Shown: one piece after another, positions 44,651 through 53,689 of the stretch | Layout of the letters: every line of letters begins with the position of its first letter | Numbering within the stretch: the first letter of the stretch is position 1 | Source of the DNA: Bacteroidales bacterium | GTDB taxonomy: Bacteria; Bacteroidota; Bacteroidia; Bacteroidales; UBA932 | Length of the DNA: 64,000 bases | Assembly (NCBI GenBank): GCA_017455065.1 | Contig: JAFTBU010000049.1 | Location: 244,811 to 308,810, forward strand | Direction of reading: 5' to 3' | Notes under the pieces: model-generated | What the model was told of the DNA's origin: nothing | The model's input: the letters and a program-made list of their open reading frames with translations, nothing else | Database searches by the model: none | Program-made: the position numbers and the translations under genes

Positions 44651-47413
44651 ATGAAAAAACTGTTTTATCTCTGTGCGGCCGTACTCATGGCAGCCGCATG
44701 CACCCAGGCCCCGCAGACCAGCGGCCCCGTGCTTGAAAGGCCCCTCGGCCCCTGCGACATCTACGCCCAGGCAGGCATCCAGTGCGCAGCTGCGCACAGC
44801 ACCACCCGTGCTCTCTATGCCGCCTACGACGGTCCCCTGTACCAGGTGATGCGCCAGTCCGACGGCAAGACCCTCAACATCGGAGTGGTCAAGCCTACGG
44901 CCACAGATCCGGGCGGATATGCCGATGCAGCAGCCCAGGATGCATTCTGCAAGGACACCTACTGCTGGATCACGGTCATCTACGACCAGTCCGATTTCGC
45001 CAACCATCTCTACCAGGCACCGCGCGGAGGCTTCCTCGGCCCCGCCCTCGGAGGATTCAACAACATCCCCCTGGCCGACTGGGCGCCCGTGTCCCTCAAC
45101 GGGCACAAAGTTTACGGAGTCTATATCGCCCCCGGCATGGGCATGAGGCAGAACGACACCCGCGGCACCGCCATCAACGACCAGGCGGAAGGCCAGTACT
45201 GGGTGATCGCCGGCAACCACTACAACGACGGCTGCTGCTTCGACTATGGCAATGCTGAGACCGATTCCCGCGATGACGGCGACGGCACCATGGAGACCAC
45301 CTACTACGGCAACTCCACCGGCTGGTACCGCGGTCCGGGCGAAGGCCCCTGGATCATGACCGACCAGGAGAACAACCTCGTGGGCTGCGTCAACGACGAC
45401 CCCCGCGACAGGTATTGCCCCGACATGCCCACCATCCACTATCGCTTCGTCACCGCCACCGCCGACGGTGAGCCCCATCACTGGAGGTCCATGGGCGGCA
45501 ACGCACAGGAAGACACCCTCTTCGTCATCTACGACGGAGGACGCATACGCAACGACCGCAGCAGCTACGACCCCATGCGCAAGCAGGGAGCCATCCTGCT
45601 GGGCAACGGAGGTGACAACAGCAACGGCTCCCAGGGCACCTTCTACGAGGGTGCGATGACCATCGCCGGCACCTTCCCCTCCATCGAGCTGAACCAGGCC
45701 ATCCAGGCCAATATCGTCGCCGCAGGCTATGACGTGCAGACCTTCCAGGTCGCCGCCGCCGGCCGCCTCGACACCCCCAACGGGCTCCAGACATTCGCGC
45801 CCAATTCCACCGGCAAGGTCTCCGCAAGGTTCGTCAACACCTCCGGAGCCACCATCACCGACCTGGTGCTTTCCATCAAAGCCCCCAAGGGCTGGACCGT
45901 CGCTGACAACGACAGGGCCGTCAATTACGACGTAGCCCCCGGCCAGACCGTCGTGCAGGATTTCGACGTGACCTCCGCCAAGAAGCCCTTCAACGGTGAC
46001 CTCGTCGCCGTCGCGACCTGGACCGGCAAGGACGGAAAGGTCCGCGAGACCGCTGTGGAGAAGGTCCGCAATGTGGTCCCCGTCAAGATCAACGAGTTCC
46101 GCGTCACCGCCTCCGGAGACAACAACACCGATTCCTTCATAGAGCTTTACAACGCTTCCGACAAGGATGCCGACCTCTCCGGCTGGACCCTCACACAGCA
46201 TGCCATCAACATGCCCGCATTCTCCGAGATCAGGATCCCGGCCCGCACCATCCTGCCTCCGGGAGGCCACTATGTGCTCGGCCTCGCCGCATCGGGACTC
46301 GCAGTGCCCGCTGCCAAGGGCGACGCCGCCATCTTTGTCCGCCAGGCCGCCGGCTTCAAGCCCGGTGACGAGATCACCATAGGCACGGAAGTGCGCAAGG
46401 TCACCGCCGTCAAGGCCCCCGAGGCCCCCGTGGCGGCCACCACCATCTGGCAGCCCATCCCCGACGGTCCCGTGATCACCCTGCCCGCCGGCAGCACCAA
46501 CGTCCCCGTCGTCAGCACCAACGGATTCAAGGCCGGTGACAAGATGGCGATAGGCTACGGCGCCCACTACCCCGACGTGGCCGGCACCATTGAAAAATAC
46601 GAAGTGGTCACCGTGACCGCCGTAGGCAAGCCCGGCACCCAGGCTTGGCTCGCCGGCGACGCCACCATCGGCTCCACCAACATCAAAGTCTCCTCCACCG
46701 CCAACATCTCCGTGGGCGACCTCATCCGCATAGGTTACGACCGTCCCGGCGACGGACTCGAAGTGGTCCAGGTGACCAAGGTCGGCACCCCTTCTTCGGA
46801 GAGACCTTCCCGCGGTCCCATGCCTCTGGACAAACAGGGAGAAGGCCTGGAGATCAAGACCCCTCTGCGCTACAACCATGTGGCCAACACTCCTTTCACC
46901 TGCCTGGGCAGCGGTATCTCATTCGAGCCGGCCACCAGGCAGGAGCACATGAGCAACGAGCCCGTGCTTCCTCTCGCCTATGTGATCGAGCTTGACAAGC
47001 CTCTGGGCAGCGCCCATCCCATAGACGCACCGGTACATATGCAGGGCAATGTCCTCGCCGGATTCCAGGGTGAGGCGGACCAGCTCTTCGGCGGTCCCGC
47101 CCTCTCCATGCAGGCCGGCAGCATGGTGCTGCGCAATCTCGACGGCGTGGTCGTGGATGCCCTCAACTACGGCAAGATCGTAGATCCCTGGTCTTCAGAA
47201 GGTTACCACGGTGAGTCCGGCCACGGCAAGAGCGGCAGTTTCGTCAGCATCCCCACCTACAGGTGGTTCCGTTTCGGCAACGCCACTCCTCCTCCCATGC
47301 CTGAGATCTTCGGCGCCGCCAGGAAGACCGACGGTCTGGACAGCGACGACAACCTCCAGGATTTCGTAGCGGTGAGCGACCGCGCAAAGTCCACTCCCGG
47401 CGCCAGCAACTAG
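44651..47413 (+). CDS. GH54 alpha-L-arabinofuranosidase with NEW3-like and lamin-tail domains, lipoprotein
   Basis: The start at 44651 gives a lipoprotein signal (VLMAAAC, Cys17). 920 residues. About 32-360 is a GH54 catalytic domain of the fungal AbfB type: GPCDIYAQAGIQCAAAHS, CCFDYGNAETDSRD, and nucleophile Glu240 (WIMTDQENNL) and acid/base Asp322 (GNGGDNSNGSQGTFYEG) at the spacing of Aspergillus AbfB. Six cysteines match its three disulfides: C35-C45, C100-C105 and vicinal C195-C196. About 375-455 is a NEW3-like beta domain, about 460-540 a lamin-tail domain (KINEFRVTASGDNN). The rest is unassigned. The fungal CBM42 is absent. It releases arabinose from pectic arabinan. Three bases precede a disulfide-forming enzyme gene. 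Confidence 0.92.
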   Translation: MKKLFYLCAAVLMAAACTQAPQTSGPVLERPLGPCDIYAQAGIQCAAAHSTTRALYAAYDGPLYQVMRQSDGKTLNIGVVKPTATDPGGYADAAAQDAFCKDTYCWITVIYDQSDFANHLYQAPRGGFLGPALGGFNNIPLADWAPVSLNGHKVYGVYIAPGMGMRQNDTRGTAINDQAEGQYWVIAGNHYNDGCCFDYGNAETDSRDDGDGTMETTYYGNSTGWYRGPGEGPWIMTDQENNLVGCVNDDPRDRYCPDMPTIHYRFVTATADGEPHHWRSMGGNAQEDTLFVIYDGGRIRNDRSSYDPMRKQGAILLGNGGDNSNGSQGTFYEGAMTIAGTFPSIELNQAIQANIVAAGYDVQTFQVAAAGRLDTPNGLQTFAPNSTGKVSARFVNTSGATITDLVLSIKAPKGWTVADNDRAVNYDVAPGQTVVQDFDVTSAKKPFNGDLVAVATWTGKDGKVRETAVEKVRNVVPVKINEFRVTASGDNNTDSFIELYNASDKDADLSGWTLTQHAINMPAFSEIRIPARTILPPGGHYVLGLAASGLAVPAAKGDAAIFVRQAAGFKPGDEITIGTEVRKVTAVKAPEAPVAATTIWQPIPDGPVITLPAGSTNVPVVSTNGFKAGDKMAIGYGAHYPDVAGTIEKYEVVTVTAVGKPGTQAWLAGDATIGSTNIKVSSTANISVGDLIRIGYDRPGDGLEVVQVTKVGTPSSERPSRGPMPLDKQGEGLEIKTPLRYNHVANTPFTCLGSGISFEPATRQEHMSNEPVLPLAYVIELDKPLGSAHPIDAPVHMQGNVLAGFQGEADQLFGGPALSMQAGSMVLRNLDGVVVDALNYGKIVDPWSSEGYHGESGHGKSGSFVSIPTYRWFRFGNATPPPMPEIFGAARKTDGLDSDDNLQDFVAVSDRAKSTPGASN

Positions 47414-47416
47414 CCG

Positions 47417-48580
47417 ATGGAAGGGAAAGGACACAATCTTTGGCTGAAGGTCACCGCGGCACTGTCCGCAGTGGCCTTCGGTCTTTGTCTGTGGATGGCC
47501 GTCGCTACCTTTTCGGGGGCCGGGATGCCCGGCTGCAGCGCCTCCGGGGGCTGCGGCAGCGCACTTTCCAGCCGCTGGGCCATGGTGCTCGGCGTCATCC
47601 CCGTAAGCGCTTTGGCTGCAGGCCTTTACCTGGTACTTACGGCAATATTGGCAGTCCTGGCGCTTGACGCCGCCAAAGGCAGGGAGAAGCTGCTCTGGGC
47701 AGCCGCGACCATATTGTCAGGGGCCATCGCCGGCAGCGCCGCATGGTTCCTGGGAGTGCTGGCCTTCGAACTCCATACACTCTGTATCTTCTGCCTGGCG
47801 GCCCACGTCGCGGGCCTCTCGGCCGCTGCAGGGGTGCTCCTGCTCGGAGCCAGGCTCAATCCCGCAGGCAGGCGCACCGCGGCATTCTTCTGCGGCATAG
47901 CCCTGGCGGGCTGCCTCGCCGCCTTGCAGCTCGGGGGCATCGGCGGGGATTCCCGCCGCGGCGGGACCACCCGCGACCCGCTGCCCTATGCCGCCCTGGA
48001 CTGCACCCCCTGCATAGGCAACCCCGACGCCGAACACGTCCTGGAACTGCTGTTCGACTACCGCTGCTCCCATTGCCGCGACTTGCATCCCCTGATACGG
48101 GAAGTCGTGGAGCGCAGCGGCGGCCGCCTCGCCGTCCTGCTCTGCCCCACCCCCCTTTCCACCGCCTGCAACCCCTATGTCAGGGCCACCGTGGACCTGT
48201 ACAAAGGCTCCTGCGAATTGGCACAAATTGCACTCGCGATATGGAAGGTGGATAAAGATATTTTTACTATATTTGATGACTGGCTCTTCGCCTGTGAAGA
48301 AGACGCCTGGACCCCCAGGGAGCCCGAAGAAGCCATGCGGTATGCATCCTCCCTCGTAGGAGAGGAAAGGCTCCGCGAGGCGCTCTCGGATGCGACCGTC
48401 CGGCAGAGCATAGCGCTGTACTGCGAGCTTTTCGGAAGGACATTCAGCTCCGGCGGCGGGGGCATACCCAGGATTATCTGCGGATCAGGATGGATCATGC
48501 CGGAAGCCACGGATGCCGACGGACTGGAAGCTGAGCTTTCGGAAGCCTTCGGACTGGGGCTTGACCATGACCGACTATAA
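47417..48580 (+). CDS. VKOR-thioredoxin fusion, disulfide-bond forming enzyme
   Basis: 387 residues. About 10-175 has four to five TM helices of the vitamin K epoxide reductase family, with loop cysteines C40 and C46 (GMPGCSASGGCGSALSS) and the quinone-site pair C123-C126 (HTLCIFCLAAH). About 195-387 is a DsbA/thioredoxin-like domain with active pair C217-C220 (FDYRCSHCRDLHP) plus C196 and C199. Such fusions oxidise thiols of exported proteins and pass electrons to quinone. The gene begins 3 bases after GH54, a six-cysteine exported enzyme, so a dedicated folding partner is inferred. The start fits the spacing to the GH54 stop. Confidence 0.9.
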   Translation: MEGKGHNLWLKVTAALSAVAFGLCLWMAVATFSGAGMPGCSASGGCGSALSSRWAMVLGVIPVSALAAGLYLVLTAILAVLALDAAKGREKLLWAAATILSGAIAGSAAWFLGVLAFELHTLCIFCLAAHVAGLSAAAGVLLLGARLNPAGRRTAAFFCGIALAGCLAALQLGGIGGDSRRGGTTRDPLPYAALDCTPCIGNPDAEHVLELLFDYRCSHCRDLHPLIREVVERSGGRLAVLLCPTPLSTACNPYVRATVDLYKGSCELAQIALAIWKVDKDIFTIFDDWLFACEEDAWTPREPEEAMRYASSLVGEERLREALSDATVRQSIALYCELFGRTFSSGGGGIPRIICGSGWIMPEATDADGLEAELSEAFGLGLDHDRL

Positions 48581-48591
48581 CACATAACCCG

Positions 48592-50955
48592 ATGACACGG
48601 AAACTGATAGCTTTGTTGGCGGGCCTGCTCTGCCTGAGTGCGGCCGCACAGGAACTCCGCCACGACGAACTGCTCAACCTCAACTGGCAATTCAAATACG
48701 ACGGAGGCATCTGGAGAAGGGTCGACCTTCCCCACGACTTCCAGCTGGAGCGTCCCTGGGACCCCAAAGCCAGCCCCGCCAGAGGATACAAGGAGATGGG
48801 CAACGCACGCTATGACAAGGAGCTCTACGCCGATCCCTCATGGCAGGGCCGCAAGGTCATACTCGACCTGGACGGCGTGATGGCCTACGGTGACGTGTGT
48901 GTCAACGGGGAAAAGATCGCCGACATCGAATACGGCTACCTGGGCCGCGACGTGGACCTCACCAGGCATCTCAAATACGGAGCCGGCAACACCATCACCA
49001 TCCATGCATCCACCGGCGAGGCCTTCGGGCAGAGGTGGTACACCGGTGGAGGTCTCTTCAGGGACGTGCACCTGGTGGTCAAGGACAGCGTCTCCATCGC
49101 CAGGCACGGCATCTATGTCACCACTCCCGTAGTCGAGAACGGCAGGGCCAAGGTCCATGTCCAGGTGACCATGGAAGGCCTGCGCAAGGACAAGGTGGCT
49201 GGGCTCAGCGCCAGGATCTACGACCCCTACGGACGGCTCGTGGGGCAGAGCAGCTGCAGCACCCCGTCCAGGGCCCGCCTCGAGTACATCGAAGTGGAAA
49301 TGCCCGACATCGACATCATCGACCCCATGCTCTGGTCCTGCGAGGAGCCCCATCTCTATTCGGTGGAAGTCACCGTGACCAGGGACGGCGTCCCCGTGGA
49401 CAGGCTCAGCGACCAGTTCGGCATACGCACCATCGAATTCTCCCCCGAATACGGCTTCAAGCTCAACGGCAAGAAGGTTTTCCTGAAAGGGGTCGCCGGG
49501 CACCACGACCTCGGAGCAGTGGGCGTGGCAGCCTACGACAGGTCCATCGAAAGATATTTCAAGAGGCTCAAGGAGTTCGGCTTCAACCATGTGCGCACCT
49601 CGCACAACCCCTACTCCCGCAACTTCATCAAACTGGCCGATAAATACGGCATCCTGATCGTGGACGAATACTGCGACAAATGGAGCCGCAACGTCTTCTG
49701 GCCCGGGTCCACTTCGTTCTTCGACAGCTGGCCCAAGGACATCCCGGAGTGGATCAAGCGTGACCGCAACAGCCCCTCCGTCATCATGTGGAGCCTCGGA
49801 AACGAGCTCCAGCACAACAGCCAGTACTACGGCTACGCCACCGACGACTGGGGCGTGACCACCTACAAGATACTGGACGTCATGGTCAAGCGTTACGACT
49901 ACACCCGTCCCACCACCGTGGCCATGTTCCCCAGCAGGGCCGACGCTTCGCGCAACGACCCCGATTTCAACACCAACCCCAATCCCCCCGAGTTGTCCCT
50001 TGTCACCCCCGTCGCCAGCTACAACTACCAGTATCCGGCCTACAAGAGGTATCTGAGCATCCACCCCGACCTGGTCATATACCAGAGCGAGGCGGCCACC
50101 AGGGAGCTCGGCAACGCCTACTACGGCATGAACTACGACACCATGGTCGGTCTCGCCTACTGGGGCGCAGTGGAGTACTGGGGCGAATCCGACGGATGGC
50201 CCAAGAAAGGCTGGAGCTACTCCTTCTTCAACCATTCCCTCGAGCCCTATCCCCAGGCCTACCTGATCAAGAGCATCTTCTCCGACGAGCCCGTCGTGAG
50301 GATAGCCATAGCCGACGGGGACAATGTCAGCGTCGAGTGGAACGACGTGATGGTGGGCAAGGCTTCGATGTCTTCGCACTGGAACTACAAGCGTAACACC
50401 CGCCACGACGTCTATGTGTACAGCAACGCCGAGGAAGTGGAGCTCCAGGTCAACGGCAGGTCCCTGGGGCGCAAGAAGAATGTCCTCACCGGTGAGACCG
50501 GGCGCAACATCCTCTGCTGGCCCTCTGTCAACTACGGCAGCGGCGGACGCATCATCGCCATCGCCCGCAACGGCGGCAAGGAGGTGGCCCGCCACCGCAT
50601 CGAGACCACAGGCAACGCAGTGGCCCTGAAGATGGTGCCGGAAAATCCCGACGACTGGAAGGGGGACGGCATCGACCTGCAGTACGTCAAGGTCTACGCC
50701 GTGGACAGCCGCGGCCGCACCGTCCAGACCAAGAACGGCCTGGTGCGCTTCAGCTGCAGCGGCGGAGCCAGGATACACGCCCTGGACGACGGTGACAACT
50801 TCACCGACAAGATCTACACCCAGGGTAACGAAATACAGATGAAAAACGGTTTCTGCATGGCCATCCTCAGGTCCTACGACATGAAGTCTTCCGTGACCGT
50901 AACGGCTTCGATGGCGGGACTCAAGGGTGCCAGCGCCAACTTTAAAACACAATAG
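48592..50955 (+). CDS. GH2 glycoside hydrolase, secreted
   Basis: 787 residues with signal peptide (IALLAGLLCLSAAAQ). Standard GH2 order: sugar-binding sandwich (about 25-165, WYTGGGLFRDVHL), Ig-like middle domain (170-285), and TIM barrel (290-590) with acid/base Glu405 (MWSLGNELQ) and nucleophile Glu500 (YQSEAAT). A C-terminal DUF4982-like beta domain follows. Most likely a beta-galactosidase acting on galactan side chains of rhamnogalacturonan; beta-glucuronidase is the alternative. Sits between the VKOR fusion (11 bases) and rhaB (1 base). Confidence 0.92.
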   Translation: MTRKLIALLAGLLCLSAAAQELRHDELLNLNWQFKYDGGIWRRVDLPHDFQLERPWDPKASPARGYKEMGNARYDKELYADPSWQGRKVILDLDGVMAYGDVCVNGEKIADIEYGYLGRDVDLTRHLKYGAGNTITIHASTGEAFGQRWYTGGGLFRDVHLVVKDSVSIARHGIYVTTPVVENGRAKVHVQVTMEGLRKDKVAGLSARIYDPYGRLVGQSSCSTPSRARLEYIEVEMPDIDIIDPMLWSCEEPHLYSVEVTVTRDGVPVDRLSDQFGIRTIEFSPEYGFKLNGKKVFLKGVAGHHDLGAVGVAAYDRSIERYFKRLKEFGFNHVRTSHNPYSRNFIKLADKYGILIVDEYCDKWSRNVFWPGSTSFFDSWPKDIPEWIKRDRNSPSVIMWSLGNELQHNSQYYGYATDDWGVTTYKILDVMVKRYDYTRPTTVAMFPSRADASRNDPDFNTNPNPPELSLVTPVASYNYQYPAYKRYLSIHPDLVIYQSEAATRELGNAYYGMNYDTMVGLAYWGAVEYWGESDGWPKKGWSYSFFNHSLEPYPQAYLIKSIFSDEPVVRIAIADGDNVSVEWNDVMVGKASMSSHWNYKRNTRHDVYVYSNAEEVELQVNGRSLGRKKNVLTGETGRNILCWPSVNYGSGGRIIAIARNGGKEVARHRIETTGNAVALKMVPENPDDWKGDGIDLQYVKVYAVDSRGRTVQTKNGLVRFSCSGGARIHALDDGDNFTDKIYTQGNEIQMKNGFCMAILRSYDMKSSVTVTASMAGLKGASANFKTQ

Positions 50956-50956
50956 C

Positions 50957-52378
50957 ATGGAAAAGATAAATTATCTGGCAGTGGACCTCGGGGCCACAAG
51001 CGGCAGGACCATCGTAGCCTCTTTCGACGGAAAGAGGGTGGAGATGCGCGAGCTCACCCGTTTCAAGAATCCGATGATCCCCATCGGCGGGCACCTGTTC
51101 TGGGATCTCCCCCACCTTTACAGAGAAATCGTCGAGGCCCTCAAGCAGGTAACCGAGGAGAATATCAAGATCACTTCCATAGGCATAGATTCCTGGGGCT
51201 GCGATTTCGCTTTCTTCGGCAAGGACGGGCAGCTGCTGGGACTCCCCTACTGCTACCGCGACCCCCACACCGACGGAGCCATCGAGCGCTACATGACGAT
51301 GCACGACAAGCGCGAGGTCTATGACAAGACCGGCATCCAGTTCATGGAGTTCAACTCCCTGTTCCAGCTGGACACCCTGCGCCACAACGGCTGCACCGCG
51401 TTCCAGAACGCCGACAAGATACTCTTCATCCCCGATGCGCTCATCTACATGCTCACCGGCAAGGCCATCTGCGAATACACCGTGGCATCCACCTCGCAGA
51501 TGCTCAACCCCGTGACCGGCGACCTGGACAAGGACCTGCTCATGTCCATAGGACTCAAGCGGGAGCAGTTCGGTCCCATGACCCAGCCCGGCACCGTGAT
51601 CGGGCCTCTCACCGAGCAGCTCCAGGAAGTCACCGGCCTCGGCCCTGACGTGAAGGTGGTGGCCATAGCGGCCCACGACACCGCGTCGGCTGTCGCCGCT
51701 GTCCCCGCCAAAGACCAGGAGTACGCCTACCTGAGCTGCGGCACCTGGTCCCTGATGGGCATCGAATCCCCGACTCCCATCATCACCGACGAGAGTTTCA
51801 AGCAGAATTTCACCAACGAGGGAGGCATCGAAGGCACCACCCGTTTCCTGAAAAACATCTGCGGTCTGTGGATCTTCGAGCAGTGCCGTCCCGAATTCAA
51901 GGACGTCCCCTCTGAGATAGGCCCTCTCACCGCACTTTGCGAGACCACCCGTTTCGCCTCCATCATCAACCCCGACGACCCGGCATTCGCACACCCTTCA
52001 TCCATGTGCAAGGCCATCGACGAATACTGCGAGCGCACCGGACAGATCGCCCCGCGCACTCCCGCCGAATACATACGCTGCATCTACAAATCCCTCGCAC
52101 ACCGCTACGCCGCCATCATTGACACGCTGCGCAGCATGTCCCCCGTGGAGATCAAATGCCTGCACGTGATAGGCGGAGGCTCCCTCAACAAATACCTCAT
52201 GCAGATGACCGCCGACGAGCTGCAGATGCCCGTCATCTGCGGTCCTACCGAAGGCACCGCCCTCGGCAACGTCCTCATGCAGGTCAAGGCCCAGGGCCTG
52301 GTGGAGAGCCTGCCCGAGATGCGCAGCATAGTAGCAAATTCCGTAGACCTGAAAATTTATAACCCAAATAACGACTGA
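50957..52378 (+). CDS. rhaB: Rhamnulokinase
   Basis: 473 residues. FGGY kinase: the N-terminal phosphate motif YLAVDLGATSGRTIVASFDG and rhamnulokinase-type HLFWDLPHLYREI, C-terminal VIGGGSLNKYLMQMTADEL. It phosphorylates L-rhamnulose to L-rhamnulose-1-phosphate. The start is the ATG one base after the GH2 stop. Followed in 3 bases by the isomerase. The aldolase that should split the product is not in the window. Confidence 0.96.
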   Translation: MEKINYLAVDLGATSGRTIVASFDGKRVEMRELTRFKNPMIPIGGHLFWDLPHLYREIVEALKQVTEENIKITSIGIDSWGCDFAFFGKDGQLLGLPYCYRDPHTDGAIERYMTMHDKREVYDKTGIQFMEFNSLFQLDTLRHNGCTAFQNADKILFIPDALIYMLTGKAICEYTVASTSQMLNPVTGDLDKDLLMSIGLKREQFGPMTQPGTVIGPLTEQLQEVTGLGPDVKVVAIAAHDTASAVAAVPAKDQEYAYLSCGTWSLMGIESPTPIITDESFKQNFTNEGGIEGTTRFLKNICGLWIFEQCRPEFKDVPSEIGPLTALCETTRFASIINPDDPAFAHPSSMCKAIDEYCERTGQIAPRTPAEYIRCIYKSLAHRYAAIIDTLRSMSPVEIKCLHVIGGGSLNKYLMQMTADELQMPVICGPTEGTALGNVLMQVKAQGLVESLPEMRSIVANSVDLKIYNPNND

Positions 52379-52381
52379 ACA

Positions 52382-53680
52382 ATGGAAGAGAACATCATCA
52401 ACAAAGGCGTCCAGATCGCCAAGGGTCTCGCCAATGAGGCCCGCATCCGCGCCGCTTATGAAATCGCCAAGGACCGCTATGCAGCCATAGGTGTCGACAC
52501 CGACAAGGCCGTGGAAACCCTTGAGAAGACCCCTATTTCCCTGCATTGCTGGCAGACCGACGACGTGATCGGTTTCGAGAGCGCCGCAGGCCTCTCCGGC
52601 GGCATCCAGACCACCGGCAACTATCCCGGAAGGGCCCGCAATATAGACGAGGTGCGCGCTGACGTCAAGTTTGCCAAGAGCCTGCTCGCCGGAAACCACC
52701 GCCTCAACCTCCACGAAATCTACGGCGACTTCGGCGGACAGTTCGTGGACCGCGACCAGTGCGAAGTGAAACATTTCCAGAGCTGGATCGACTGGGCCAA
52801 GGAGAACAACATGAAGCTCGATTTCAACTCCACCTCCTTCGGTCATCCCAAGAGCGGCGACCTTTCCCTCGCCAACCCCGATCCCGCCATCCGCAATTTC
52901 TGGATCGAGCACACCAAGCGCTGCCGCCGCATCGCAGACGCCATGGGCAAGGCCCAGGGCGACCCCTGTATCATGAATATCTGGGTGCATGACGGTTCCA
53001 AGGACCAGACCGTGGAGCGCAAGCGCTACCGCGAGATCTTCGCAGAGGCCCTCGACGAGATCCTCAAGGAAGACCTTCCCGGCATGAAGACCTGCCTCGA
53101 GGCCAAGCTGTTCGGCATCGGACTCGAGAGCTACACCGTGGGCAGCCACGACTTCGTGGCCGGCTACTGCGCCACCCGCAAACTCATGTACACCCTCGAC
53201 ACCGGCCACTACGAGATGACCGAGAATGTCTCCGACATGGTGGCTTCCCTGCTGCTCTTCGTCCCCGAGCTCATGCTGCACGTATCCCGCCCCATCCGCT
53301 GGGACTCCGACCACGTGACCATCATGAACGACCAGACCCTCGACCTCTTCAAGGAGATCGTCAGGGCAGGAGCGCTGGACCGCAGCCACATCGGACTCGA
53401 CTACTTCGACGCCGCCATCAACCGTATCGGCGCCTATGTCATCGGTACCCGCGCCACCCAGAAGTGCGTGCTGAGCGCCCTGCTCGAGCCCCTCAAGACC
53501 CTGCGCGAGTATGAGGACAGCGGCCGCGGATTCCAGAGGCTGGCCCTGCTCGAAGAAGCCAAGACCCTTCCTTTCGGCGCCGTGTTCGACTGGTTCAACC
53601 TCAAGAACGACGTCCCCGTGGGAGTCGATTTCATCCCCGAGATCGAAAAGTACGAAAGGGAAGTCACATCCAAGAGATAA
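52382..53680 (+). CDS. rhaA: L-rhamnose isomerase
   Basis: 432 residues, TIM barrel. Family blocks: ISLHCWQTDDVIGFE, NLHEIYGDFGGQFVDRDQ, SYTVGSHDFVAGYC, and VSRPIRWDSDHV with metal-binding Asp and His near residues 300-305. It interconverts L-rhamnose and L-rhamnulose in the cytoplasm. Lies between kinase and transporter in the classical B-A-T order. Confidence 0.96.
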   Translation: MEENIINKGVQIAKGLANEARIRAAYEIAKDRYAAIGVDTDKAVETLEKTPISLHCWQTDDVIGFESAAGLSGGIQTTGNYPGRARNIDEVRADVKFAKSLLAGNHRLNLHEIYGDFGGQFVDRDQCEVKHFQSWIDWAKENNMKLDFNSTSFGHPKSGDLSLANPDPAIRNFWIEHTKRCRRIADAMGKAQGDPCIMNIWVHDGSKDQTVERKRYREIFAEALDEILKEDLPGMKTCLEAKLFGIGLESYTVGSHDFVAGYCATRKLMYTLDTGHYEMTENVSDMVASLLLFVPELMLHVSRPIRWDSDHVTIMNDQTLDLFKEIVRAGALDRSHIGLDYFDAAINRIGAYVIGTRATQKCVLSALLEPLKTLREYEDSGRGFQRLALLEEAKTLPFGAVFDWFNLKNDVPVGVDFIPEIEKYEREVTSKR

Positions 53681-53689
53681 TACGCCGCC

